Assembly: GCA_002347705.1 (NCBI GenBank)
Contig: DDWY01000099.1
Span: 4,177-46,840 of the forward strand
Source of the DNA: Anaerolineaceae bacterium UBA2274
GTDB taxonomy: Bacteria > Chloroflexota > Anaerolineae > Anaerolineales > Anaerolineaceae
Direction: 5' to 3'
DNA length: 42,664 nucleotides
The position numbers were made by a program, and so were the translations under genes. The notes under the pieces are model-generated. The model searched no databases and was not told the DNA's origin. It saw only the letters and a list, made by a program, of their open reading frames with translations. Of the stretch, positions 6,986 to 14,617 are shown one piece after another. The stretch's first letter is position 1, and each line of letters starts with the position of its first letter.

Positions 6986-7753
6986 ATGGCAGAAAATTAT
7001 ATGATTCACCCTGAGTTAGACGGTTCATCTTTTGCCTATCAAGGCGGAAAGACGGGTTTCTTATTGCTGCACGGCTTCACTGCCACAACCACCGAAGTGC
7101 GGCCTTTGGGCGAGGCTCTGCACGCTGCCGGCCACACCATTAGCGCGCCGTTATTACCCGGGCACGGCACCCACCCGGATGATTTGAACAATGTCCGCTG
7201 GCAGGACTGGGTTCAGACTGCGCAAAGCGAATATGATAAGTTGCGTGAGCAATGTGATGAGGTATGGGTGGCAGGGGAATCGATGGGTGGGCTGCTCTGC
7301 CTGCTGCTGGCTGCCAAAAACCCAAAAATCAAAGGCTTGCTGCTTTATGCCCCAGCCTTGTATGTTAATAATATGAAGGCAGCTTATGTGCTCCAGTATG
7401 TTATGAAATATCTCGCAAAGAAACCCAAAAAGGAAGATTTGCTATGGAAAGGCTACAACGTCTATCCGCTAAAAGGTGCCGTTGAGATGTTAAAGCTGCA
7501 GAAAGCGGCTCGTAAAGCACTTGCCAAAATAACCCAGCCGACATTGGCTTTTTTCAGTGAGAAAGATGCCACGGTTAAGTTGGCAGCCAGTGATCTTCTG
7601 CAAAGAAAGCTCGGTTCCAAAGAACTCGAGCTGGTCATCCTGAAGGAGTCGCCGCATGTGATCCTACTGGCAAATGAACAGCAGCTGGTCATCGATCACT
7701 CGCTCAGCTACGTGTCAGAAAAATTGAACGGAAATTCTGTTCACCGACCTTAG
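6986..7753 (+). CDS. Carboxylesterase / monoacylglycerol lipase-like alpha/beta hydrolase
   Basis: The 255-residue cytoplasmic hydrolase hydrolyses carboxyl esters, probably of short or medium acyl chains. It has the oxyanion-hole motif LLLHGFTAT (27-34), the lid-side sequence PLLPGHGTHP, the nucleophile elbow GESMGG (Ser99), the acid Asp194 in SEKDATV, and the histidine His224 in SPHVILL. The layout and size match the Bacillus Est30/YvaK-type carboxylesterases. The ATG at 6986 has a strong site GAGGAGGG (6974-6982). A promoter at 7799-7827 separates it from the ABC exporter genes, so it is probably its own transcription unit. The natural substrate cannot be told from sequence. Confidence 0.88.
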   Translation: MAENYMIHPELDGSSFAYQGGKTGFLLLHGFTATTTEVRPLGEALHAAGHTISAPLLPGHGTHPDDLNNVRWQDWVQTAQSEYDKLREQCDEVWVAGESMGGLLCLLLAAKNPKIKGLLLYAPALYVNNMKAAYVLQYVMKYLAKKPKKEDLLWKGYNVYPLKGAVEMLKLQKAARKALAKITQPTLAFFSEKDATVKLAASDLLQRKLGSKELELVILKESPHVILLANEQQLVIDHSLSYVSEKLNGNSVHRP

Positions 7754-7798
7754 ATTCAAGGTTTCGGATACACCAATTGGCATTTATGTAAAAAACCT

Positions 7799-7827
7799 TT
7801 GACTCTATAGATTCGGGGGGTTATACT
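7799..7827 (+). promoter_or_regulatory. Sigma-70-type promoter of the ABC exporter operon
   Basis: TTGACT (7799-7804), a spacer of 17 bases, and TATACT (7822-7827) give a near-consensus promoter about 55 bases before the GTG at 7882. Transcription would start near 7834. Confidence 0.7.
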
Positions 7828-7829
7828 TT

Positions 7830-7852
7830 TTCGTTTGCCAGTGCAAAACGAA
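7830..7852 (+). promoter_or_regulatory. Dyad at the transcription start, possible operator
   Basis: TTCGTTTGC (7830-7838) and GCAAAACGAA (7843-7852) form an inverted repeat with one extra base in the right arm. It overlaps the predicted transcription start of the ABC exporter operon, where a repressor would bind. No regulator gene is nearby. A short 5' UTR hairpin is the alternative. Confidence 0.4.
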
Positions 7853-7881
7853 AAACTGGTTTTGGCTGAATTGGAGTTAGA

Positions 7882-9708
7882 GTGAGCAAGCAAAAAGAAC
7901 CCTATATCCCGCTGGATATGCCCAGAGTGCTTGGCAGCAAAAATAAGCTGCTGAGTTTATGGCATTTAATGCGCGGTTATCATTTTCATTATTTGGTCTC
8001 GACGGTCTTTCTCGCCCTGGCGGCGTTTGCCCGCACGGGTATGTACGTCTTCCTGGGCACATTCATCGACCGCATGATGAACGAAGGTCTGATGGGACCG
8101 GAGCTGACGCTTTCAGCGCTGACCTTTGGCTCCTTGATCGCCCTGCAGGCACTCTCGAGTTTTATGAGCAGCTGGATGGCAAACTTCACTGCCGAAAACT
8201 CCACCCGCCGGCTGCGCGATTACCTCTTCGATCATATCCAACGGCTTTCATACAGCTATCACTCCGAGTCGAAGACTGGTGACCTGCTGGAGCGCGCCAC
8301 CTCGGATGTGGACACCCTGCGCCGCTTCTTCGCGGAACAGGCTATCGGTGTGGGGCGCATTGTGATGATTTTCATCATCTCCTTTATTGCCATTGCGCGC
8401 ATCAATTTGCGCCTGGCATTGTTCTCGATCATCATCATTCCGATTGTCCTGGCGATTTCGATCGTCTTCTTCAAACGTCTCTCCAAGGCATACGAAGCAT
8501 ACCAAGAGCAAGGCGCGGTCCTGACCACAGATCTGCAGGAAAATCTATCCGGTGTGCGCGTGGTGAAAGCATTTGCCCGGCAGGATTATGAGATCGAAAA
8601 GTTTGACAAGGAAAATGCCGAGAAGTTCCGCCTTGGCAGGAAATTCAACTGGATGCACGCCTTATTCTGGCCGCTTTCGGACATCATTTGTTCCGCGCAG
8701 ACCATTGGAAGCAACTTCTACGCTGCAACAATGGTGATAAATGGAGTCATGACCCTTGGAGACTTCATCAGCTTTCACGGACTCTTAGGCTGGCTTATCT
8801 GGCCGATCCGCAATCTTGGGCGGCTCATCATTGACACATCGCGGGCTTTGGTATCCTTCGGGCGTATCTCAGTGGTGCTGCAAGCGCCAGAAGAAGACAT
8901 GACCGCCGCCACCTATCAACCAGAAGGCGCAATAAAGGGGCAAATCTGCTTTGATCAGGTCAGTTTTGCTTATGAAAAGGACTACCTCGTGCTGGACGAC
9001 GTCAGCTTTGCTTGTGAAGCCGGACAGGTCGTGGCGCTGCTGGGCTCCACCGGTTCGGGTAAGACCTCGCTGGTGAACCTGCTGCCGCGTTTTTACGATG
9101 TGACTTCGGGGCAAATCCTGCTGGACGGGGTGAACCTGAACGAATACTCGCGCGAATTCCTGCGCTCGCAGATCGGAATCGTGGAACAGGAACCATTTTT
9201 GTTCTCCTGCTCGATCCGCGACAACATCACCTATGGCGTACACCGCGAGGTCAGCCAGGAAGAGATCGAAGAAGCCGCGCGCGAAGCCGCCATTCATGAA
9301 GTCATCCTCGGCTTCAAGAATGGGTACGACACGCTGGTCGGTGAACGGGGTGTGACGCTTTCGGGCGGGCAGAAACAACGCCTGGCGATCGCCCGCACAT
9401 TGCTGATCAACCCGCGCATCCTGATTTTGGATGACTCCACCTCATCGGTGGATATGGAAACCGAGGTGCAGATCCGGGCAGCGCTGGACAGCCTGATGAA
9501 CAACCGCACCACATTCATCATCGCGCACCGCATTCAGAGCATCATGAATGCTGATTTGATCCTGGTTTTTGACAAGGGTAAGATCGTTCAAATGGGTGAG
9601 CACGAGGTCTTGCTCAACCAGGATGGAATTTATAAGGACATTTACGACATCCAGGCTCGGATTGATAGTGCCCTGCAAGAGGAAATTGACCGTGTTGAAT
9701 CAATATAA
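7882..9708 (+). CDS. ABC exporter half-transporter, subunit with degenerate catalytic site
   Basis: This is a 608-residue type IV (B-family) half-transporter: a six-helix membrane domain (about residues 35-330) followed by an ATPase domain (about 350-590). Walker A is GSTGSGKTS (388-396), the signature LSGGQ (493-497), Walker B ILILDD (513-518) and the switch histidine His549 in IIAHR. The residue after the Walker B aspartate is Asp518 rather than the catalytic glutamate. That is the hallmark of one subunit of heterodimeric exporters such as TM287/288 or BmrCD. The partner is the next gene, which overlaps by 17 bases. GTG at 7882 follows TTGGAG (7871-7876). The transported substrate (drug, lipid or peptide) is unknown. 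Confidence 0.9.
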   Translation: MSKQKEPYIPLDMPRVLGSKNKLLSLWHLMRGYHFHYLVSTVFLALAAFARTGMYVFLGTFIDRMMNEGLMGPELTLSALTFGSLIALQALSSFMSSWMANFTAENSTRRLRDYLFDHIQRLSYSYHSESKTGDLLERATSDVDTLRRFFAEQAIGVGRIVMIFIISFIAIARINLRLALFSIIIIPIVLAISIVFFKRLSKAYEAYQEQGAVLTTDLQENLSGVRVVKAFARQDYEIEKFDKENAEKFRLGRKFNWMHALFWPLSDIICSAQTIGSNFYAATMVINGVMTLGDFISFHGLLGWLIWPIRNLGRLIIDTSRALVSFGRISVVLQAPEEDMTAATYQPEGAIKGQICFDQVSFAYEKDYLVLDDVSFACEAGQVVALLGSTGSGKTSLVNLLPRFYDVTSGQILLDGVNLNEYSREFLRSQIGIVEQEPFLFSCSIRDNITYGVHREVSQEEIEEAAREAAIHEVILGFKNGYDTLVGERGVTLSGGQKQRLAIARTLLINPRILILDDSTSSVDMETEVQIRAALDSLMNNRTTFIIAHRIQSIMNADLILVFDKGKIVQMGEHEVLLNQDGIYKDIYDIQARIDSALQEEIDRVESI

Positions 9709-11521
9709 TGAAGAAGAATTAGACGACGTCGTCGATTTGAAGAGCGGCGTTGTTGGCCGGCTGATGAGAGCTTTAAAGCCCTATTGGCCTCAAATGCTGC
9801 TGGCAATTATCGGGATTGCGTCGGTATCCTATATGGATGCCTACTATACCGTGCTCAACAAGCGCATCATTGACGAAGGCATCGTCGCAAGAAACCTGCC
9901 AGTGATGATCGGCTTGTTCCGCAATTATGCCGTCGTGGTCCTGGCACAAACGGTCGGTTTCTTTCTCATGATCTTCATTATCGGGCGGCTCGGTGAGCAG
10001 CTGCGATATGATTTCCGCAAGAAACTTTTCCATCATCTGCAAAACTTGTCGCTCTCATATTTCAGCAAAACACCTCTTGGCTGGATCATGTCACGCGTGA
10101 CTTCGGACACTGAAAAAATGGCGGATTTGCTGACCTGGGGTGTGCTGGATACGGTCTGGGCTGTCACTAACATCAGCTTTGCCGTGTTCTTCATGCTGCA
10201 ATTGAATGCGGCGCTGGCTGTGATTGTCATAATCTCTTTGCCGGTTATGATATTTGTGTCGTTTAAGTTCCGTGTGAAGATTTATCACCACTACCGCCAA
10301 TCGCGCAAGGCAAACTCGAAGATGACTGCCTCGTTGAATGAAAATATCACCGGTGTCAGAATTGTCAAAGCACTGCGGCGTGAGGCAAAGAACCTGGATG
10401 ATTTCAAGGTGCTTTCCACCAATATGTACCAGGAAAGCTACCGTGCCGTGCTGCTTTCTGCCATTTACCTGCCGACAATCCAGACTATCAGCGCCATCTC
10501 GCTGGTGCTGATCCTGTGGCGGGGCGGACTTCAGGTGGCAGGCGGAGCAATTACCATCGGCGTTTTGCAGGCTTTCATCTCGTACATCATGATGATTTTA
10601 TGGCCTATTCAAGACCTGGCGCGGGTTTACGCTGAAATGCAGAACGCCATCGCCTCCTCGGAAAGAGTATTTTCTTTGCTGGATATGCAGCCGGAAATCC
10701 GCAACCGCGAGAACTTATTGCCTGTTGATTCTCTGGCTGGCGATGTGGAATTTGAAGATGTTTCATTCCACTACGAAGATGACGAACCGGTGATTAAGAA
10801 CCTGAGTTTTCACATCCCTCAGGGTCAAACCGTGGCGCTGGTCGGCACGACTGGCGGCGGCAAAACTACGATCGTCAACTTGCTCTGCCGCTTTTATGAG
10901 CCGAGTTCCGGTGTGATCCGCATCGCTGGGCACGATTACACGCAGTACCCCCTCGAGGACATTCAATCCCGCATCGGGGTGGTTCTGCAGGTTCCCCATC
11001 TCTTCTCAGGCAGCATCCGCGACAACCTGCGCTATGGGCGTCTGGATGCAAGCGATGAAGAAATTGAACAAGCCGCAAAGCTGGCTGGCGCGCACGATTT
11101 CATCACGAGTTTCGAAAAGGCTTACGACCAGGACGTAGGTGAAGGCGGCAATCAGCTTTCAGTCGGCCAAAAACAGCTCGTCAGCATCGCGCGCGCGCTG
11201 CTTGCGGAACCAGACATCTTCGTCATGGACGAAGCGACCAGTTCCGTTGATACGCTGACAGAAGCTCTGATCCAAAAAGGCATGCACCAGTTGATGAGCG
11301 GGCGCACCAGTTTCATCATTGCCCACCGTTTGTCCACGATCAAATCGGCAGATCTGATCATGGTGATCGAAGATGGTCAAATCATTGAAAAGGGAAATCA
11401 CAAGAGCCTGATGCGCAATAAGGGGCATTACTATAACCTTTACACCAAGCAATTCCGCCATGATCTGGAAACCAAGTACGATCTCTTCGCAGATCAAGAG
11501 CCGGATGCTTCGGCTGCCTGA
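9692..11521 (+). CDS. ABC exporter half-transporter, partner subunit with intact Walker B
   Basis: This is a 609-residue half-transporter with six predicted membrane helices (about 35-320) and an ATPase domain (350-590). Walker A is GTTGGGKTT (385-393) and Walker B IFVMDE (509-514) with the catalytic Glu514 present. The signature is LSVGQ (489-493) instead of LSGGQ. In a heterodimer this altered signature would face the Asp518-containing site of the previous subunit, giving one degenerate and one competent ATP site. GTG at 9692 is chosen because AAGAGGA (9677-9683) is correctly spaced. The open frame to 9569 overlaps the upstream gene far more and lacks a ribosome site. The 17-base overlap indicates translational coupling. 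Confidence 0.9.
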   Translation: MLNQYNEEELDDVVDLKSGVVGRLMRALKPYWPQMLLAIIGIASVSYMDAYYTVLNKRIIDEGIVARNLPVMIGLFRNYAVVVLAQTVGFFLMIFIIGRLGEQLRYDFRKKLFHHLQNLSLSYFSKTPLGWIMSRVTSDTEKMADLLTWGVLDTVWAVTNISFAVFFMLQLNAALAVIVIISLPVMIFVSFKFRVKIYHHYRQSRKANSKMTASLNENITGVRIVKALRREAKNLDDFKVLSTNMYQESYRAVLLSAIYLPTIQTISAISLVLILWRGGLQVAGGAITIGVLQAFISYIMMILWPIQDLARVYAEMQNAIASSERVFSLLDMQPEIRNRENLLPVDSLAGDVEFEDVSFHYEDDEPVIKNLSFHIPQGQTVALVGTTGGGKTTIVNLLCRFYEPSSGVIRIAGHDYTQYPLEDIQSRIGVVLQVPHLFSGSIRDNLRYGRLDASDEEIEQAAKLAGAHDFITSFEKAYDQDVGEGGNQLSVGQKQLVSIARALLAEPDIFVMDEATSSVDTLTEALIQKGMHQLMSGRTSFIIAHRLSTIKSADLIMVIEDGQIIEKGNHKSLMRNKGHYYNLYTKQFRHDLETKYDLFADQEPDASAA

Positions 11522-11529
11522 GGTCAGGG

Positions 11530-12321
11530 ATGCGTTTCGCGGTTAATTATTCGACCAAAATTGCTAACCTTGCCAAAACTGGCAAGGTCGAATTTGATTT
11601 GTTCAAATGTCCGGAGTGGGATGGGCTGCTTAAGGCTGCCACGGCAGTCAAGCCAGTATATTTGCACCTGGATATTAGCTTAGGCAGCGGTCAGGTAGAG
11701 AAACTCGATTTTGACGCGTTGAAACAAATTCTGGTAGAAACAGGCACCCCACACGTTAATTGTCACCTAAGCGGAACTCCGGAACTGAAGCCAGGAAACA
11801 AAACAGATCGAAAGAAACTTCTCAGGCAGTGGATCAAAGAACTTGAGGTTCTTAAAAAGCAGTTTGCAGGCTATTCGGTGATATCGGAAAACTTGCCCTT
11901 CAGGCTTGCGATATCTGAATACCACCTGGCAAGCGACGCGGATCTGATCAGCCAAGCGATCATCGAGACCGATACGGGCTTGCTGCTGGACATTTCGCAT
12001 GCCCGCATCACTGCGGATACCCTGGGAATTAACTACCGGGATTATGTGGAAAAGTTGCCGCTAGACAGACTCCACGAACTTCACATCACCGGAGTGCGCA
12101 ACTACCACGGCTTCCTGGAAGACCACTTTGAGATGCAGCCAGAGGATTGGCCGTCGGCGGAGTGGGCCGCAGAGCAGATCAAGCTTGGTGCATGGCGTGA
12201 GCCGGAGATCGTGGCGTTTGAGTATGGCGGCGTGGGGGAATGGTTTAGCTGGCGCACCAAAACCCGGGCGCTGGAAGAGCAAGTGCCGCGGCTTTATGGT
12301 CTATTTGGCGGAGAGAAGTAG
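11530..12321 (+). CDS. DUF692/MNIO-like TIM-barrel protein
   Basis: The 263-residue protein has the residue pattern of a metal-binding TIM barrel. His/Glu/Asp residues sit at strand ends: YLHLD (His46), NCHLSG (His79), SENLPFR (Glu120), LLLDISHAR (Asp154, His157), LHELHITG (His185), EDHFEM (Asp198, His199) and AFEYGG (Glu231). This matches, from memory, the DUF692 family of multinuclear non-haem iron oxidative enzymes (MbnB, TglH), whose known members modify cysteine in peptides. A xylose-isomerase-like endonuclease/isomerase barrel is the alternative. It starts 8 bases after the ABC exporter pair and shares its operon. No partner of the DUF2063 type and no obvious precursor peptide was found nearby. 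Confidence 0.6.
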   Translation: MRFAVNYSTKIANLAKTGKVEFDLFKCPEWDGLLKAATAVKPVYLHLDISLGSGQVEKLDFDALKQILVETGTPHVNCHLSGTPELKPGNKTDRKKLLRQWIKELEVLKKQFAGYSVISENLPFRLAISEYHLASDADLISQAIIETDTGLLLDISHARITADTLGINYRDYVEKLPLDRLHELHITGVRNYHGFLEDHFEMQPEDWPSAEWAAEQIKLGAWREPEIVAFEYGGVGEWFSWRTKTRALEEQVPRLYGLFGGEK

Positions 12322-12378
12322 GGCACACTTTATCGCCGGTCTCCGGACTGTGCGATGGTTTTTACCCCCAGTGTTCGT

Positions 12379-12520
12379 AGGGTGGATTGGCGTCACAGAA
12401 CCTATACCGAGCATCGCCTTGAGAAAGCCAACCCACCAACACAAACACCTTACACTCAACCGGTGGGTTGGCTTTTAAACACCATCTTAATTCCCGTGCT
12501 TCTGAACGCCAACCCACCCT
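12379..12520. repeat. Nested inverted-repeat element (GTGGGTTGGC type)
   Basis: The outer arms AGGGTGGATTGGCGT (12379-12393) and ACGCCAACCCACCCT (12506-12520) match with one mismatch. The inner arms AAAGCCAACCCACC (12424-12437) and GGTGGGTTGGCTTT (12462-12475) match perfectly. All four arms carry the same core, CCAACCCACC, in alternating orientation. The same core appears at 5890, 6720 and 6768. It may be a miniature transposon-like repeat, or two insertions one inside the other. Confidence 0.7.
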
Positions 12521-12671
12521 TGTACAAAGCCTTTTTATTGAAAGCCTGCCTGTTCTTCAATTTATTTCGTCCACAACCCAGTTAGGAAAAGGACTGCCTT
12601 TTCCTGTCGATTTACCCACACACCAATCCCGGTTGAGGTATCCCGTAACGATGGAAACTTGCGCCCCTATG

Positions 12672-12702
12672 ATGACACAGTCATTAGTGGCACGGGTATA
12701 AT
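12672..12702 (+). promoter_or_regulatory. Promoter of the GT39-like gene, probably leaderless
   Basis: ATGACA (12672-12677), a 19-base spacer and TATAAT (12697-12702) lie so that transcription would begin at or within a base or two of the ATG at 12711. No ribosome site precedes that ATG, which fits a leaderless mRNA. Confidence 0.55.
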
Positions 12703-12710
12703 TCACGATT

Positions 12711-14306
12711 ATGGAGGCATCCACTCAACGCGTCAAAAACTCTGGATTTAATTCATGGTTAATCCCGTTGGCGATCTATTCGATCGCCTTGGCTGTGCGC
12801 GTAATCGGGCTAAAGTTCAGCTTTCCATTGCTGACGCACCACGACGAGAAATTCATCATCGATCCTCTGATTGAGATGAGCAGGAACCACACGCTTGACT
12901 CGGGTCGTTACGCCAAACCTGACCATTTCTTGTACTCAGTGCTTTTTGGATATTTAAATCTACTCAGCAAAGTCCTCTTTCATAAGAACTTTGGCTGGGC
13001 TTATGGTGAGGACCCTTTATTTTTCTACTTTCATGCACGCCTGGTGGTGGCTGTCTTCGGATCGCTGATACCTGTGTTGGCTTGGAAAATCGGAAAGCTT
13101 TTAAAAGGGATTGACTTCTCACTTGCTGCAGCATTTTTAACTTGTTTTTATCCTCCTTACATCTTGCATTCTCACTACCTTACCGCAGATATCCTTATTA
13201 CGGTTTTCTCATTGGCAATCATAATGTTCTGCCTGCTTTATTTGCAGAAAAAGAAGTTGGTTTGGATTGTCCTGGCCTGCATCACCGTTGCTGTCAATAC
13301 ATTGGAGAAATATCCCGGAATTCTATCTTATGGCATTGTACTAGTGACGATCGGCATCAGTATTTTCTCCCAGGAGAACAAGAAAAACCAGAAAAAATTG
13401 GGGGAATTCCTGAGTGGGATACTGATAACGCTTTTGATTGTTGCAATCAGTATGTTCATTTTTGCCCCTCACCTTTTCTTCAAGCTGGATCAGGTGCGCG
13501 AAGCATTGACAATTGAAGCTCGCTCCACACATCTTGGCGCGGACAACCTGAGCTGGATTGGTAACATGCTTTTTTACGTGAACGTGTTCATCAAAGGCGC
13601 TGGATGGATAGTTGCCTTGTTTGTTGTTGCTGGATTATTTTTTTCGATTATCTCCAAACAACCTGCCATGCTGCTTCTATTCTTCGGCGCGGGGTACTGG
13701 GTGGCATTGAGCAAATTAGGTTTGCACTGGGAGCGTTGGTCCCTGCCGATGATGATTACCCCGCTGATGCTTGCGGCTTTGGGCGTGACAAAACTTTGGG
13801 AAGCCATCAAGCGCCAACGGGTGGTAAAAATATTGGCAACGCTCTTTCTTGGAGTCTTTATTACAGTCTACGCCCTCAATGGTTTGACCACGTCGGTCCT
13901 TCTTACCTGGGGAGATACCCGAGTTGCAGCGCTTCAGTTTTTAGCAAAGAATGACATTACTGAGGACAATTCTGTTTACGAAGGCTATACGCCTTTTCTC
14001 CCAAGAACTGTGAAGACCATTTTTGATTTTGATCTCAAGGATCATGGTCAAATCCAATTTGCCATTCTATCCTCAAACATGTTTGGAAGATATGAAGCTG
14101 AGCCTGATCGCTATATAACAGAAAACGCGTATTACGCAGACCTGCGAGCCAATGCGTCTCTACTTGCTGAGTTCACAGCCAGTCCGAAACCTGTAAGTCC
14201 CCTCGAACAACTGAACGCCCTCGGGGATTACCTCAGCAATCTAATAAAGCGAACAAATACCGCCTACACCACTGGTCCAACAATTCAAATCTATCAACTT
14301 CCGTAA
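12711..14306 (+). CDS. GT39/ArnT-like membrane glycosyltransferase
   Basis: This is a 531-residue polytopic membrane protein with about ten or more hydrophobic segments and a soluble C-terminal part from about residue 400. After the first membrane segment comes LLTHHDEKFIIDP, the Asp/Glu-containing first periplasmic loop that carries the catalytic acid in the dolichyl/undecaprenyl-phosphate-sugar-dependent GT-C families (GT39, ArnT, PMT). Later segments (YPPYILHSHYLTADILITVF, and NTLEKYPGILSYG) also follow the pattern in this family. It would transfer a sugar from a polyprenyl-phosphate donor to a protein or lipid on the outer face of the membrane. Acceptor and sugar cannot be told. It is monocistronic, with a leaderless-type promoter directly upstream. 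Confidence 0.7.
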   Translation: MEASTQRVKNSGFNSWLIPLAIYSIALAVRVIGLKFSFPLLTHHDEKFIIDPLIEMSRNHTLDSGRYAKPDHFLYSVLFGYLNLLSKVLFHKNFGWAYGEDPLFFYFHARLVVAVFGSLIPVLAWKIGKLLKGIDFSLAAAFLTCFYPPYILHSHYLTADILITVFSLAIIMFCLLYLQKKKLVWIVLACITVAVNTLEKYPGILSYGIVLVTIGISIFSQENKKNQKKLGEFLSGILITLLIVAISMFIFAPHLFFKLDQVREALTIEARSTHLGADNLSWIGNMLFYVNVFIKGAGWIVALFVVAGLFFSIISKQPAMLLLFFGAGYWVALSKLGLHWERWSLPMMITPLMLAALGVTKLWEAIKRQRVVKILATLFLGVFITVYALNGLTTSVLLTWGDTRVAALQFLAKNDITEDNSVYEGYTPFLPRTVKTIFDFDLKDHGQIQFAILSSNMFGRYEAEPDRYITENAYYADLRANASLLAEFTASPKPVSPLEQLNALGDYLSNLIKRTNTAYTTGPTIQIYQLP

Positions 14307-14390
14307 AAGCAAAAGCTCATCAAAACCAATTCTTGAGCCCAATTTACAAAGGTAAATCAATATTTTCGTCCACCCAGCTACTTTAAGGTT

Positions 14391-14396
14391 TATAAT
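14391..14396 (+). promoter_or_regulatory. -10 element upstream of the structured leader
   Basis: TATAAT at 14391-14396 would give a transcript starting near 14403 with a leader of about 215 bases before the ATG at 14618. The -35 region (TTTTCG around 14363 or CGTCCA around 14367) is weak. Confidence 0.5.
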
Positions 14397-14435
14397 ACAC
14401 CCATTGATTTGAGAGCGTGAAATGGAAACTGTTGT

Positions 14436-14569
14436 GATACTTGAAAGCGAAAGTTTATCTGCAGACGATCAGCCTGATCCTGCAAGTATCAAGGGACTCC
14501 CCGCTCAGAGGTACTTCGCCGCGTAAATCATCCGCGGGCAAGGGTACCGGTGAGTGAGCCTGTCCCTTG
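14436..14569 (+). promoter_or_regulatory. Structured 5' leader RNA, candidate metal-responsive riboswitch
   Basis: The leader folds on paper into two adjoining domains. Domain 1: GATACTTG (14436-14443) pairs with CAAGTATC (14483-14490), enclosing a hairpin with arms GCAG/CTGC (14461-14464, 14480-14483) and GATCA/TGATC (14467-14471, 14475-14479). Domain 2: AAGGGAC (14491-14497) pairs with GTCCCTT (14562-14568), enclosing GCTCA/TGAGC (14503-14507, 14555-14559), GGTAC/GTACC (14510-14514, 14544-14548) and CCGCG/CGCGG (14519-14523, 14533-14537). The downstream genes encode an MgtE-N/CBS protein and an Nramp-related transporter, so a divalent metal is the obvious ligand. The conserved cores of the M-box and the yybP-ykoY manganese riboswitch were not recognised. 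Alternatives are an attenuator or a protein-binding leader. Confidence 0.5.
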
Positions 14570-14617
14570 AAATCTTTGCTTTCACCAAAAAATTAAATAC
14601 TGACTGCGAGGTGAGAG

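Larger units (their letters stand above)
12322..12710. other. Intergenic region with palindromic element and promoter
   Basis: No gene is supported. It contains the nested palindrome at 12379-12520 and the promoter at 12672-12702. Small frames crossing the palindrome (for example about 12355-12585) have no ribosome site and follow the repeat arms. Confidence 0.6.

Noticed and set aside
12355..12585. Small frames as possible precursor peptides for the DUF692-like protein
   Set aside because: They translate the arms of the nested palindrome, lack ribosome sites and have no leader/core pattern.
14436..14569. Assignment of the leader as an M-box or yybP-ykoY riboswitch
   Set aside because: The conserved core sequences of those families were not found by eye, so it is left unassigned.
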